64,000 nt of DNA. Source: Brevibacillus panacihumi. GTDB lineage: Bacteria > Bacillota > Bacilli > Brevibacillales > Brevibacillaceae. Under the pieces are notes generated by a model that was not told the DNA's origin, ran no database searches, and saw nothing but the letters and a program-made list of their open reading frames with translations. Positions 1 through 9,196 of this stretch are shown here, piece by piece (the stretch's first letter is position 1; every line of letters begins with the position of its first letter). A program made the position numbers and the translations under genes. The DNA lies in NCBI RefSeq assembly GCF_003710985.1, contig NZ_RHHT01000002.1, positions 434,001 to 498,000 of the forward strand, written 5' to 3'.

Positions 1-1
1 A

Positions 2-574
2 ATTGCCATCTTTGCCTGTTTCGCACTGGTTTTCTATATATTGGCATTCGCTCTTCGCCGTTCTGCGCCGCCACTGACGCACCTTTTCCTGGGTTTATGT
101 TTTGTGATTCTCGTCGCAGGCGGAATCTATATCATCCAGAAACTGGATGGTTCTGTTGCCTTGATCCTCATGTACCTGGGATTGCTTTGCGTGCTGTTAT
201 GCGCCAGCGCGTTTGTTTTTGGATTTACGTACCTGCTGTATTGCGGTATGCTTGGATTGGCTCTGATATACGGAGTTGCAACGACAGAGCGGGTAGGCGA
301 AGCGTATAGCTGGTGGAAAGCCGAGCTGTACTGGGTGCCTATGGCTTGCATGCTGACAGGGGTCGGCTTTATGATGCATCAGGCAAATCCGAAATGGGCG
401 GGCGTTTTTGCGATGTGCGGTCTGCTCTGCTTTTTTGGAGCGGAAATCCAGTCTCTTTACATACCGGAGGCACAGCGGGATTTGATTCAGCTTTTGCTGT
501 TCATCAAGGTGTTTTTGGCATCCGCGTTCTTTTTCCTCACCCGGGGATACTGGTATGCCTGGCTGAGATTGTAA
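2..574 (+). CDS. Multi-pass membrane protein, 5' end outside window
   Basis: The frame is open from the first bases of the window to a TAA at 572-574, so the true start lies upstream; the first in-window start-like codon (TTG at 41) has no ribosome site. The visible 190 or so residues are strongly hydrophobic, with about six membrane spans separated by very short polar loops and a C-terminus rich in aromatic residues. I recognise no enzymatic motif. A second small membrane protein starts 26 bases downstream, so the two may be co-transcribed up to the terminator at 750-779. Function unknown. Confidence 0.6.
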   Translation: MAIFACFALVFYILAFALRRSAPPLTHLFLGLCFVILVAGGIYIIQKLDGSVALILMYLGLLCVLLCASAFVFGFTYLLYCGMLGLALIYGVATTERVGEAYSWWKAELYWVPMACMLTGVGFMMHQANPKWAGVFAMCGLLCFFGAEIQSLYIPEAQRDLIQLLLFIKVFLASAFFFLTRGYWYAWLRL

Positions 575-600
575 CGAGAATGATACTAGAGGTGACAGAA

Positions 601-765
601 GTGGATAGCAAGTGGTGGGTATTGCTCGGGGTTGTCCTTACCGGTATTCTGCTGGCAGCAGAAACGGTGTTGAAGGTCTTGTCGGTCCCGACCTACAATG
701 CAGGATATATATTGGCAGCGGTCTCCTTTTTGGGAGCGATGATTATCGGAACACGTCGAAAATAA
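601..765 (+). CDS. Small two-span membrane protein (54 aa)
   Basis: A GTG at 601 is preceded by AGAGGTG at a good distance. The product has two hydrophobic stretches (about residues 5-20 and 33-50) and ends in a basic tail. An in-frame ATG at 580 would add seven residues but has a poorer ribosome site. The stop codon lies inside the terminator hairpin that follows. It sits directly behind another membrane protein gene, which suggests one transcript. No family recognised. Confidence 0.5.
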   Translation: MDSKWWVLLGVVLTGILLAAETVLKVLSVPTYNAGYILAAVSFLGAMIIGTRRK

Positions 766-779
766 AGACGTGTTTTTTC
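750..779 (+). terminator. Rho-independent terminator
   Basis: AACACGTC and GACGTGTT form an 8-bp stem followed by six T residues. The stem includes the last codons of the preceding small membrane protein gene. Confidence 0.8.
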
Positions 780-908
780 TTTTGGAAAATACAACACATC
801 TGGCAAACGATGGTGTATAATGGTTTTTAGAATTCTGAACAAACGCTCAGTCGAAATGACCAACATCATGTCCAGCAAGCTGTAAAGCGTTTACATGGAG
901 GGGTGAAG

Positions 909-2051
909 ATGAACTTCGATTTGACATCCGAACAACAAATGTTGAAAAAGGTCATGCGAGAGTTCGCCGACGAAGTCGTGGCACCGGGAGCGGATGAGCG
1001 GGACAAAACCAAGCAGTTCCCTGTCGAAATTTTTCGTCAACTGGCGGACTTGAATGTGATGGGCCTTCCTTTTCCTGAGGAATACGGGGGTGCTGGCGCT
1101 GATGCGATCAGCTTTGCCATTGTGGTGGAGGAATTAAGCCGGGCGTGCGGCTCGACTGGCATTACCTATTCAGCCCACATTTCGCTTGGAGGCGCGCCGA
1201 TTCACCTGTTTGGGACAGAGGAGCAAAAGCGAAAATACTTGACGAAAATCTGCAGCGGGGAGAGCATGGGAGCGTTTGGATTGACGGAGCCCAATGCAGG
1301 GTCGGATGCAGGAGGAACGAAAACAACGGCTGTACGCCATGATCAGGAATGGGTGATCAACGGTTCCAAATGCTTTATTACCAACGCCTCGTATGCTTCC
1401 TTCCTGGCCTTGACGGCGGTGACAGAAAAAGAAAAAGGGTCGCGCGGCATCACAGCGTTTATCGTGCCGACTGACGCCCCTGGCTTTACGGTACTGGCGA
1501 ATTACGAGAAGCTGGGCCTGCACAGCTCCAACACAACGGAGCTTGTCCTGGAAAATGTGCGGGTACCGGAGGAAAATATCCTCGGCGTTCAGGGAGAGGG
1601 TTTCAAGCAGTTCCTGATCACGCTGGATGGAGGCAGGATCGGGATTGGGGCGATGGCTGTCGGAATTGCTCAGGCAGCTTACGAGAAAGCGCTGCAATAC
1701 GCCAAGCAACGGACTGCTTTTGGCAATACGCTAAGCCACTTCCAGGCGATACAGCACAAGCTTGCCGACATGGCGATGCAAATCGAGCTTGCCCGCAGCA
1801 TGGTCTACAAGGCGGCATGGCTGAAAGAGCAGGGCAGGAGCTTTACGAAGGAGGCGGCAATGGCCAAGCTATACGCTTCCGAGGTTGCGATGTCGGCGAC
1901 GCACCAGGCCATTCAGATCCATGGGGGTTACGGGTATATGCGCGAATACCAGGTAGAGCGCTTTTTCCGTGACGCCAGGCTGCTGGAAATCGGCGAGGGT
2001 ACGTCCGAGATCCTGCGCAATGTGATTGCGAGAGAAATCGGCTGTTCCTAA
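909..2051 (+). CDS. Acyl-CoA dehydrogenase (short/medium-chain type)
   Basis: A 380-residue protein with the complete acyl-CoA dehydrogenase fold: N-terminal helical domain, middle beta domain (GAFGLTEPNAGSDAGG near residue 120, FITNASYA near 155) and C-terminal helical domain (AKQRTAFG near 265). The catalytic base should be the Glu of EGTSEILR near residue 363, the position used by butyryl- and short-chain enzymes. It oxidises acyl-CoA to trans-2-enoyl-CoA with FAD and passes electrons to ETF. ATG at 909 follows GGAGGGG; a GTG at 903 is too close to that site. It is flanked by terminators and appears to be a single-gene unit. Chain length or branched-chain preference cannot be read from sequence alone. 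Confidence 0.93.
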   Translation: MNFDLTSEQQMLKKVMREFADEVVAPGADERDKTKQFPVEIFRQLADLNVMGLPFPEEYGGAGADAISFAIVVEELSRACGSTGITYSAHISLGGAPIHLFGTEEQKRKYLTKICSGESMGAFGLTEPNAGSDAGGTKTTAVRHDQEWVINGSKCFITNASYASFLALTAVTEKEKGSRGITAFIVPTDAPGFTVLANYEKLGLHSSNTTELVLENVRVPEENILGVQGEGFKQFLITLDGGRIGIGAMAVGIAQAAYEKALQYAKQRTAFGNTLSHFQAIQHKLADMAMQIELARSMVYKAAWLKEQGRSFTKEAAMAKLYASEVAMSATHQAIQIHGGYGYMREYQVERFFRDARLLEIGEGTSEILRNVIAREIGCS

Positions 2052-2067
2052 AAGACACACAAACAAG

Positions 2068-2094
2068 TCCCTGCCATGAATTGGCGGGGATTTT
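2068..2094 (+). terminator. Rho-independent terminator
   Basis: TCCCTGCC pairs with GGCGGGGA (one G-T pair) across a 7-base loop and is followed by TTTTG. It closes the acyl-CoA dehydrogenase gene. Confidence 0.75.
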
Positions 2095-2186
2095 GTCGTA
2101 TGTTGATGATGAAAAGAGGGGATTTAGCGTTGGGCAATTTCGGGCAAATAGAGTAAAATAGTGGCTATGGAAGGTGGAAATTGAAG

Positions 2187-2921
2187 ATGACATTTACAGC
2201 CATTTCAGAGCGTTTGAAAACGATAGCCAGCTATTGTCCGAGAGGAGCCCGCGTGGCCGACATCGGGTCGGATCATGCGTTGTTGGCTTCTTATTTGCTT
2301 GTGGAGGACATTGCGAGCTATGTGATTGCCAGTGAATTAAACGAGGGGCCTTATCAGGCGGCCTTGAAGCAAATACATACCCTGCAGGCGCGGGACCGGG
2401 CTACAGTCAGAAAAGGAGACGGACTTTCGGTTGTCCAACCCGGCGAGGTCGATGCCGTTTGTATCGCCGGCATGGGGGGACAGTTGATCGTTTCGATTTT
2501 GGAAAACGGCAAAGAGCGGCTACAAGGTGTAAAAAGGCTCATCCTTCAGCCCAACGTCGGAGAGGAGCTGGTCCGCCGCTGGTTTGTAGAGAACGGCTGG
2601 GAGCTGGTTGCCGAGTCGATATTGAAGGAAGACGGCATCCTTTACGAAATCCTCGTAGCCGAACCCGGCGAGACACACGCGCCGTATGCGAACAAGGACA
2701 GATCGATGGAGGAGCTGCTGAGAATCGGACCGCTCCTCTGGGAGCGAAAAGAGCCTCTATTACGCGAGAAATGGGGGCAAGAGCGGGAAAAATGGCAGAA
2801 GGTGCGCACACAGCTGGAGCGCTCCGACAAGCCGCAGGCCCAGGAGCGGATCAAGCAGATTGAAAGTGAAATCGATTGGATAGATGGGGTGTTGACATGC
2901 TTGCACATGGACAAACAGTAA
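2187..2921 (+). CDS. trmK: tRNA (adenine(22)-N1)-methyltransferase TrmK
   Basis: A 244-residue class I SAM-dependent methyltransferase. Motif I reads [16 protein letters not shown] near residue 24, and AGMGGQLI near 95 is characteristic of the TrmK/YqfN family, which makes m1A22 in tRNA. The C-terminal third is a charged helical region, as in the family. ATG at 2187 lies nine bases from AAGGTGG; a TTG at 2181 is too close. The 3' end overlaps the next gene by 25 bases, the trmK-yqfO arrangement conserved in Bacilli. Confidence 0.93.
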   Translation: MTFTAISERLKTIASYCPRGARVADIGSDHALLASYLLVEDIASYVIASELNEGPYQAALKQIHTLQARDRATVRKGDGLSVVQPGEVDAVCIAGMGGQLIVSILENGKERLQGVKRLILQPNVGEELVRRWFVENGWELVAESILKEDGILYEILVAEPGETHAPYANKDRSMEELLRIGPLLWERKEPLLREKWGQEREKWQKVRTQLERSDKPQAQERIKQIESEIDWIDGVLTCLHMDKQ

Positions 2922-4012
2922 TTCAATACGTTGAAGGTTTGGCTCCGAAAGCCATGGCGATGGAAGGAGACAAGATCGGCTTGCACGTAGGGACGCTGCA
3001 AAAAAAGGTTAAAAAAGTCATGGTAGCGCTCGATGTGCTGGAATCGGTAGTAGATGAAGCGATTGCCGAGGGCGTCGACTTGATCGTAGCTCACCATGCT
3101 GTGATTTATCGCCCTTTGAAAAACATCCGGACGGATCTTGCCGCTGGACGTGTTTTTGAAAAGCTGCTCAAGCATGATATCGCGGTATACACGGCGCACA
3201 CCAATCTGGATGTAGCGGTCGGCGGGATGAACGATTGGCTGGCAGAAGCGATCGGGCTCGTCGATGTGGAAGTGCTGGATGTGCTTTATCGCGATGCGTG
3301 GAAAAAGTTGGTTGTCTATGTCCCGAAAAGCCATCGCGAGTCTGTCTTTCAGGCGGTATGCCAAGCTGGAGCAGGCTCCGTAGGCAATTATGGACATTGT
3401 TCATTTCAGGTAGAAGGAATCGGCACCTTTATGCCTGGCGAAGGGACACAGCCCTTTATCGGCGCCGAGGGCAAGCTGGAGCGAGTCGAGGAGGTTCGCA
3501 TGGAGCTGGTCCTGCCCGCATCGCGTCAATCTGCGGTTGTAAAGGCGATGATGGCTGCTCACCCCTACGAGGAAGTGGCATATGACCTGATTCCACTCGA
3601 TCTGCCGGGTACAGGCTACGGAATCGGGCGGATCGGCCATCTGCCGCAGCCGCTGACTTTGCGAGAATTGGCAGAGCTGGTCAAGGAACGTTTTTCGCTG
3701 CAAGGCGTTCGCGTAGTGGGAGACCTGGATGGCACGATCAAAAAAGTGGCAGTTGTCGGCGGCGATGGGAGTTCCTTTGCTTCCAAGGCGATCTTCCGCG
3801 GAGCTGATGCCTATCTGACGGGTGATATCGGCTACCATACCGCCCACGATGCCCAGGCAGAGGGATTGTCCATCATCGATGCCGGTCACAACATCGAAAA
3901 AGTCATGAAGGAAAAGCTCGCTGCTTACCTGCTGGAACGATTGAAAGAGAACGGCTATGAGACTGAAGTCATCGCCTCCCGTGTTCACACAGATCCATTC
4001 CAATTTGTCTAA
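2897..4012 (+). CDS. Nif3-like dinuclear metal-centre protein (YqfO family)
   Basis: A 371-residue Nif3/NGG1p-interacting-factor-3 family protein of the long Gram-positive form, with a PII-like insertion in the middle (about residues 125-230). Metal-binding elements are visible: [14 protein letters not shown] near residue 65, [10 protein letters not shown] near 100 and the C-terminal [10 protein letters not shown] near 325. The family is often labelled GTP cyclohydrolase I type 2, but its true reaction is not settled. It is translationally coupled to trmK: ATG 2897 lies inside the trmK reading frame after GATGGGGTG. This supports an accessory RNA or cofactor role, which is inference. Confidence 0.9.
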   Translation: MLAHGQTVIQYVEGLAPKAMAMEGDKIGLHVGTLQKKVKKVMVALDVLESVVDEAIAEGVDLIVAHHAVIYRPLKNIRTDLAAGRVFEKLLKHDIAVYTAHTNLDVAVGGMNDWLAEAIGLVDVEVLDVLYRDAWKKLVVYVPKSHRESVFQAVCQAGAGSVGNYGHCSFQVEGIGTFMPGEGTQPFIGAEGKLERVEEVRMELVLPASRQSAVVKAMMAAHPYEEVAYDLIPLDLPGTGYGIGRIGHLPQPLTLRELAELVKERFSLQGVRVVGDLDGTIKKVAVVGGDGSSFASKAIFRGADAYLTGDIGYHTAHDAQAEGLSIIDAGHNIEKVMKEKLAAYLLERLKENGYETEVIASRVHTDPFQFV

Positions 4013-4067
4013 GGATCGGGAAGGCGGTAGAAATTTTTGTCTCCACCTGAAAGTAGGAGGATTGCAA

Positions 4068-6077
4068 GTGCGAAAACAAATCAAGAGGTCCCTATGCGGC
4101 TTACTGGTGACAAGCATGCTGATGATCACCCCCGGCTTCGCTTCGGCTGCTGGGGGCTTTCTTCCCTACGATGATATCAGCAAGCACTGGGCTCGCGGTT
4201 CGATTGTTCGCGGCGTTGAGGCAGGCCTGTTTGCCGCTGGAACCAATGTCCCGCATTTTTATCCCAATCGGGAAATGACGCGTGCCGAATTTTTGGCCAT
4301 GCTTGATCGGCTGTACAACAATGGCGGGCAGTATACGATCTATCCCCTGACCTTCCTGTCCGAACACGCGCAGCTATCCAAAGGAGAAGGCTTTGACGAG
4401 CCTTATCTGCCATACAAGGATGTGGATCGCCTGACATGGTGGTACCGTCCGATTTTGCGCGTGTCCTATCTGTTGGACCGATTGTACGGGCCTGGCGCGA
4501 TTCAGGAGGTTTTTCCAGGGGAGAAGATGAACCCGACTCAAGCGATCAGCCAGGAAGAGGCCGCTAAGCTGTTGGCCCTTTACACGGCGGCAACAGACAG
4601 CGCCAAGGCATGGGACGAAGTCAAGGCATGGGGCTGGCTGGAGGGAGAGAAGAACGACAAGCTGAAGCGCGGTGAAGCTGCTGCGGCAGCGGACCGCCTG
4701 ATCGACTTTTTGCTCCAGGACCAGATCTTGCCCTTGTTGGATTACGACAGCCAGAAGTTTCCGATGGTTCCAGAGATTCAGGATATCTTTCCGTTATTTG
4801 CCCACTACACCGAGCAGAAGACGCCTGACGAACAAGCTTACTTCGACGCTGTGAACGCGATTGTCAACCAGATGGACGGAGAGGAAACCTATCAGGTCTT
4901 GCGGAAATTGGGCAGCACTTCTTTCCCAAATCAGATCGGGGTTCACTATTATCTGAGCTGGGACCCGACCCAAGAATTTGCCGGCAATCTAGACGAGGCA
5001 TTTCTGGCAATTGACGCCTACTTCGCCGACAAAATGATCTTGCCGGATACCTTGCGCCTTTTGTGTGCCAACGTCTACGATATCTCTTTGCAGATGGGCA
5101 GCAAGAAACCAAAGGTGTATGGCGAGGTCCAAGAACGCTTGGCTCGTTATCTGGAGAAGGTGAAAAAAGGCTCTGAGGAATGGGAAGCCTTGACACTCTA
5201 TCTCGCTGCTTTGGATGTGAAGGGAGAGAAGATCGAGGACGCTTTGGCGAGCTATCGTTCTTTTGCAGCAGAGAACCACGAAGCGCTGATCAACGCTGTG
5301 TACTATCTGACGCGGCAAGACCGACTGGATGAAGCGCAGGAGCTGGTCGCATCGATCAAGCCGTACCATAAAGACACACGCATGATCCAACTGGTGAAGC
5401 TGCTGCGGCAGGATCTCGATTCGCTGAAAGAGCAGTCCAAGATCGCTCTCGACCTGGCCTACAGCCTGCGCAAGATGGAGTCAGCATCTACCGTTCAGGT
5501 AAAAGGGGAATCGGTGTTGAGCGGGTACCTCTTCAAGTATACGCAAGACATCGACCGGGAACGAAAAGCCAGCCGAACCACTGGTTATTACCAATCACCC
5601 TACAAACCGATTTTGGACAAAATGGAGTCCTACACCGATGAGAAGGCTGAACGTCATTACACCTATGATTCGGAGTCCGAGAAGTGGGTAAGCGGTCGTA
5701 CGAAAAAAAGGGACTTTCTGCATGAATGGGTGGCGACGATCAGCATCAAGGAACGCTTGAGTGATTGGAATGCCCGGTACTACAAGCAAACGTTTGGACG
5801 CTACGACGTCATCACCGAATGGATTCCGCGCACAGCCCTGGAAGAAAAATCGCGAGGGGCTTCGCTGGGAAAAGGGAAAATCAAGGCCGCACCGCTGTAT
5901 ATCAACAAGTACTACATAGACCGCGAAAGCAAAAATTTGGTTCAGCATATATGGCGGTATGAGGAACTGTATGAGAACCAGGAATATGTGGCCTACTCGG
6001 GTACTGATTTTTACGACTATACTGCCAAGGTAAAGGTAACGATTCCGGAGAAGGTAAAAAATGAGGTGGGTCGATGA
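4068..6077 (+). CDS. Secreted S-layer homology (SLH) domain protein
   Basis: A 669-residue exported protein. GTG 4068 follows TAGGAGG at seven bases. A signal peptide ends near residue 28 (GFASAAGG). The next 190 residues hold one clear and two weaker SLH repeats (DISKHWARGSIVRGVEAGLF near 34; PYKDVDRLTWWYRPI near 112; a third around 180-215), which in this phylum bind pyruvylated secondary wall polymer. Residues 220-500 are largely helical and repeat-like, and the last 150 are rich in Tyr, Lys and Glu. The stop overlaps the start of an S41 protease gene by four bases (ATGA), so the two are made together. The C-terminal region matches nothing I recognise. Confidence 0.85.
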   Translation: MRKQIKRSLCGLLVTSMLMITPGFASAAGGFLPYDDISKHWARGSIVRGVEAGLFAAGTNVPHFYPNREMTRAEFLAMLDRLYNNGGQYTIYPLTFLSEHAQLSKGEGFDEPYLPYKDVDRLTWWYRPILRVSYLLDRLYGPGAIQEVFPGEKMNPTQAISQEEAAKLLALYTAATDSAKAWDEVKAWGWLEGEKNDKLKRGEAAAAADRLIDFLLQDQILPLLDYDSQKFPMVPEIQDIFPLFAHYTEQKTPDEQAYFDAVNAIVNQMDGEETYQVLRKLGSTSFPNQIGVHYYLSWDPTQEFAGNLDEAFLAIDAYFADKMILPDTLRLLCANVYDISLQMGSKKPKVYGEVQERLARYLEKVKKGSEEWEALTLYLAALDVKGEKIEDALASYRSFAAENHEALINAVYYLTRQDRLDEAQELVASIKPYHKDTRMIQLVKLLRQDLDSLKEQSKIALDLAYSLRKMESASTVQVKGESVLSGYLFKYTQDIDRERKASRTTGYYQSPYKPILDKMESYTDEKAERHYTYDSESEKWVSGRTKKRDFLHEWVATISIKERLSDWNARYYKQTFGRYDVITEWIPRTALEEKSRGASLGKGKIKAAPLYINKYYIDRESKNLVQHIWRYEELYENQEYVAYSGTDFYDYTAKVKVTIPEKVKNEVGR

Positions 6078-7573
6078 AAAGAATCACGCAAATTTTCCTG
6101 ACGGTCGTTTTGTTTCTAAGCGCTGCCCTTCCTGTCTTTGCGAATCAGCCTACATTTGTCGAGACGGAGGAAGTGTTCCATCATGTCATGGAGAGCCATC
6201 TCAGCAAGCCTAACGAGAATCAGTTGGTGCAGGGAGCTTTGAAGTATGCAAGCACGCTTGCAGATGAAGAGAAACAGGTAAAGCTGCTCTATTCCACCAG
6301 TGATAGCACCATTGGGGATTTGAAGAGAAGGCTGGAAGAATGGGAGCGCAAGCCAGGACTGGATGCGACGACACTGAATCGCTGGGCAATTGAGGGGATG
6401 CTGGAAAGCCTCGACGATCCACATAGCGTGTTTTTCACTGTAGATGAGCTTCGGCTTTTTCAATCCAGTGTGGAAAACGAGTTTGTCGGATTTGGTTTTC
6501 GTTTGCGGTTGCAAAACGGGGCCTTTATCATTCGCGATATCATACCAGAGTCGCCCGCTGCCGCTTCCGAATTGCAAAGAGGGGACCAAATCATCGGAGT
6601 AGACGATATTTCCCTGCAAGAAAAAAGCTTCGAGGAAGCGTATGCGTATCTGCGGGGTGAGGAAGGCAGCGAGGCGCTGCTGACGATCTATCGCGCCTCG
6701 GAAAAAAGAGAGCTGCAAGTTCGTTTGAAGCGTGCGATGCTCACCTTGCCGGAAGCGGAAGGAAAGCTGTTTGACGAGGAGCCGATTGGTTACATCCGTC
6801 TGGAGACATTTGGATCGGACGGTGCCTATCAAATGCGCGATCAGTTAGCTGCCTTTGCACGTACGGGCAAACCGTTGAAAGGACTTATTCTTGATCTTCG
6901 GGACAATGGCGGAGGCTATTTGACGGCAGCAAGAGATATTGCCAGTCTCTTCATGGAGGAAGGCCTGCTCATGTACACCACCAATCGCAATGGCGTAGAA
7001 GTGGAGACATGGGTTCGCAACGGCAATTCAATCGGCATTCCGGTACGAATTCTGGTAAATGGAGGGTCGGCTTCCGCTTCGGAACTGCTGGCAGGATCCT
7101 TGCGAGACCACGAGATCGCCAAATTGGTGGGAACCAAGACGTACGGCAAGGGGAGCGCGCAGCAGGTCATTCCGCTATCCGAAGGGGATGCGCTCAAACT
7201 GACCTTGAATGAATATTTCACACCGAAGCACACAGTTGTCAATCATGTGGGACTTACGCCGGATATGTTGGTGGAAGACGATGCGGCCCAAGTCGTCGAA
7301 GCTCTACAATCGTTGGGTGTAAAAAGATGGAAATTAGGCGATCAAGATGGAGATACAGTCGTAAATGGCGTCTCTTTCCCAACTGTCCATCCGCTGTTCA
7401 AAGAGGATGAAAAAGGATTGCAGATTCGCTCCGCCGTTTTGACTCATTTGCTCGACCTAGAGGCAAGCCAAGAGGAGTATGTGTTGCTCGCGCCCTACCT
7501 TGAAGCACACAAAAATCTCTCGCTGGCTAAAGAAGCGGATGGAACATTCACGCTTTTGTATACACAAAACTAA
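6074..7573 (+). CDS. S41-family carboxyl-terminal processing protease
   Basis: A 499-residue exported serine protease of the CtpA/CtpB type. A signal peptide ends near residue 23. A PDZ domain covers about 135-215 (FGFRLRLQNGAFIIRDI). The S41 core follows, with GLILDLRDNGGGY near 275. Alignment to CtpB spacing gives Ser334 (GGSASASE), Lys359 (TYGKGSAQ) and Gln363 as the catalytic Ser/Lys/Gln set, all present. The C-terminal part resembles the peptidoglycan-binding tail found in CtpA relatives, but weakly. Coupling by a four-base overlap to the SLH gene suggests that the surface protein is a partner or substrate; that is inference. Confidence 0.9.
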   Translation: MKRITQIFLTVVLFLSAALPVFANQPTFVETEEVFHHVMESHLSKPNENQLVQGALKYASTLADEEKQVKLLYSTSDSTIGDLKRRLEEWERKPGLDATTLNRWAIEGMLESLDDPHSVFFTVDELRLFQSSVENEFVGFGFRLRLQNGAFIIRDIIPESPAAASELQRGDQIIGVDDISLQEKSFEEAYAYLRGEEGSEALLTIYRASEKRELQVRLKRAMLTLPEAEGKLFDEEPIGYIRLETFGSDGAYQMRDQLAAFARTGKPLKGLILDLRDNGGGYLTAARDIASLFMEEGLLMYTTNRNGVEVETWVRNGNSIGIPVRILVNGGSASASELLAGSLRDHEIAKLVGTKTYGKGSAQQVIPLSEGDALKLTLNEYFTPKHTVVNHVGLTPDMLVEDDAAQVVEALQSLGVKRWKLGDQDGDTVVNGVSFPTVHPLFKEDEKGLQIRSAVLTHLLDLEASQEEYVLLAPYLEAHKNLSLAKEADGTFTLLYTQN

Positions 7574-7588
7574 AAATCAATAGAAATC

Positions 7589-7623
7589 AGCCCTCCTTCC
7601 GACCGGGAACGGGGGCTTCTTCG
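7589..7623 (+). terminator. Possible weak terminator
   Basis: AGCCCTC and GGGGGCT can pair imperfectly around a GC-rich centre, followed by a mixed T/C tract just past the S41 protease stop. Confidence 0.4.
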
Positions 7624-7702
7624 TGATGTTTGTGAATAGCATGCAGTCCACAATCAAACCCTATCTGCAGGATAACGATTACGGATGAAGGGTGGCAGAA
7701 GG

Positions 7703-9196
7703 TTGAAAAAGGTGATTTTATTCCTCATTGACTCCATGATGCCAGATGTGCTAGAGCGCTGCATCGCTGCCAACCAAGCGCCGGGAATGCAGTTTTTGGT
7801 GGGCGAAGGACAATACATACCGGATTGTGTAACCGTCTTCCCAACCATGACCGCATCCATCGACTGTTCGTTGATCACAGGCGCCTATCCGGATCGGCAC
7901 AAGGTCCCAGGACTGGTCTGGTACGATCCGCGGGAAAAGAAAATGATCAATTACATCAACGGGTCCATGCCCGTACAAAGAATCGGAATCGCACACTGTG
8001 CCCGCAATGTCTTGTTTGATCTCAATGAGCGGCATCTCAGCCGGGAAGTGAAGACGATTCATGAAGTATTGGAAGAGAACAAACTCGTATCGGGCTCGAT
8101 CAATGTCATTGCCCATCGGGGACATAAGCAGCACAAAATCGATTTGCCTCCTGTTCTGGAAGCTCTGACAGGCTTTCAACTGAAGGAGAAGTCGGTGAGC
8201 GGACCTGCGATTATGAGCTTGGGAACGCTGGTCCGCCCAGGGATCTTTCGGCCGATTGTCTGGAATTTTGCCCAAACGGCACTGGACAGTTACGGAATCA
8301 ATGACCAGCATGCGATCGATGTTCTGATCGAGGTAATCAAAAGCGGAAAACAGCCTCATTTCACCTTGGTGTATATGCCGAATAATGATCACAAGCTGCA
8401 CAAGACGCCGCAGGATGCCATCCAGCATCTGGCAGACGTCGACAGGGAGCTGGTTCGCTTTCTCGATAGCTACGACTCTTGGGAGCAGGTTCTGGAGCGC
8501 AATGTCATCATGCTCATCAGTGACCACGGGCAAACCCTGATCGGGGAGAGTGAAGACCACAATATTCACCTCGAACCACTTCTGTCCGGACTGGGCATTC
8601 ACCGTCTGGGAACTGAAATTACAGATGCGGAAGACGTGGTGATCTGCAATAACGAGCGCATGTCTTTTTTGTACCCCGTTGGCAAGTGCACCGCGCAAAA
8701 GATCGTTGAAAAGGTCAGCGTCGATTCCCGCATCGATCTCATCGCCTGGAAGGACGGGGATCGGGTGGCCGTGCGGCGAGGAGGCAGCGAGCAGGAGCTT
8801 CGCTTTTGGCGCGAGGGAGAGTATACCGATATCTATCAAGTCTCCTGGGGTATGCAAGGGGAGCATCGCATCCTGGATGTGGTCGTACGAGCTGGGCAAA
8901 TCCATTTTGACACCTATCCGGATGCGTTTTCACGTTTGTACGGTGCTCTTTTTTCCCAGGAAGCATCTGTTGTAGCGGTAACGGCAGCTCCCGGTTATCA
9001 ATTTATTTCAGAAGTGTCCCCATCGCATCTCGGAGGTGGAAGCCACGGTTCCTTGCACAAGCAGGATTCCCTGATCCCGTTGGTCATCGCGGGGGCATCG
9101 CAGCCCTTTGCAGTACCGGCACGGCTAGTCGATGTGAAGGCCTTTATTTTGCAGGAGCTGCAGGTCTTCCAGGACGCAGATCTAGTTCCACTATGA
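7703..9196 (+). CDS. Alkaline-phosphatase-superfamily phosphodiesterase
   Basis: A 497-residue member of the type I phosphodiesterase/nucleotide pyrophosphatase branch of the alkaline phosphatase superfamily. Metal and nucleophile signatures are present: LFLIDSMMPD at the N-terminus (first metal Asp), VFPTMTASIDCSLITGAYPD near residue 50 (Thr nucleophile in PTMT), YMPNNDHKLHK near 226 and LISDHGQT near 272. A C-terminal His motif (GGGSHGSLHK near 440) completes the two-metal site. There is no signal peptide, so it is probably cytoplasmic. TTG 7703 is chosen because AAGGGTGG sits eight bases upstream; ATG 7685 has no site. Its last 53 bases overlap the opposite-strand gene. The substrate is unknown. 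Confidence 0.85.
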   Translation: MKKVILFLIDSMMPDVLERCIAANQAPGMQFLVGEGQYIPDCVTVFPTMTASIDCSLITGAYPDRHKVPGLVWYDPREKKMINYINGSMPVQRIGIAHCARNVLFDLNERHLSREVKTIHEVLEENKLVSGSINVIAHRGHKQHKIDLPPVLEALTGFQLKEKSVSGPAIMSLGTLVRPGIFRPIVWNFAQTALDSYGINDQHAIDVLIEVIKSGKQPHFTLVYMPNNDHKLHKTPQDAIQHLADVDRELVRFLDSYDSWEQVLERNVIMLISDHGQTLIGESEDHNIHLEPLLSGLGIHRLGTEITDAEDVVICNNERMSFLYPVGKCTAQKIVEKVSVDSRIDLIAWKDGDRVAVRRGGSEQELRFWREGEYTDIYQVSWGMQGEHRILDVVVRAGQIHFDTYPDAFSRLYGALFSQEASVVAVTAAPGYQFISEVSPSHLGGGSHGSLHKQDSLIPLVIAGASQPFAVPARLVDVKAFILQELQVFQDADLVPL

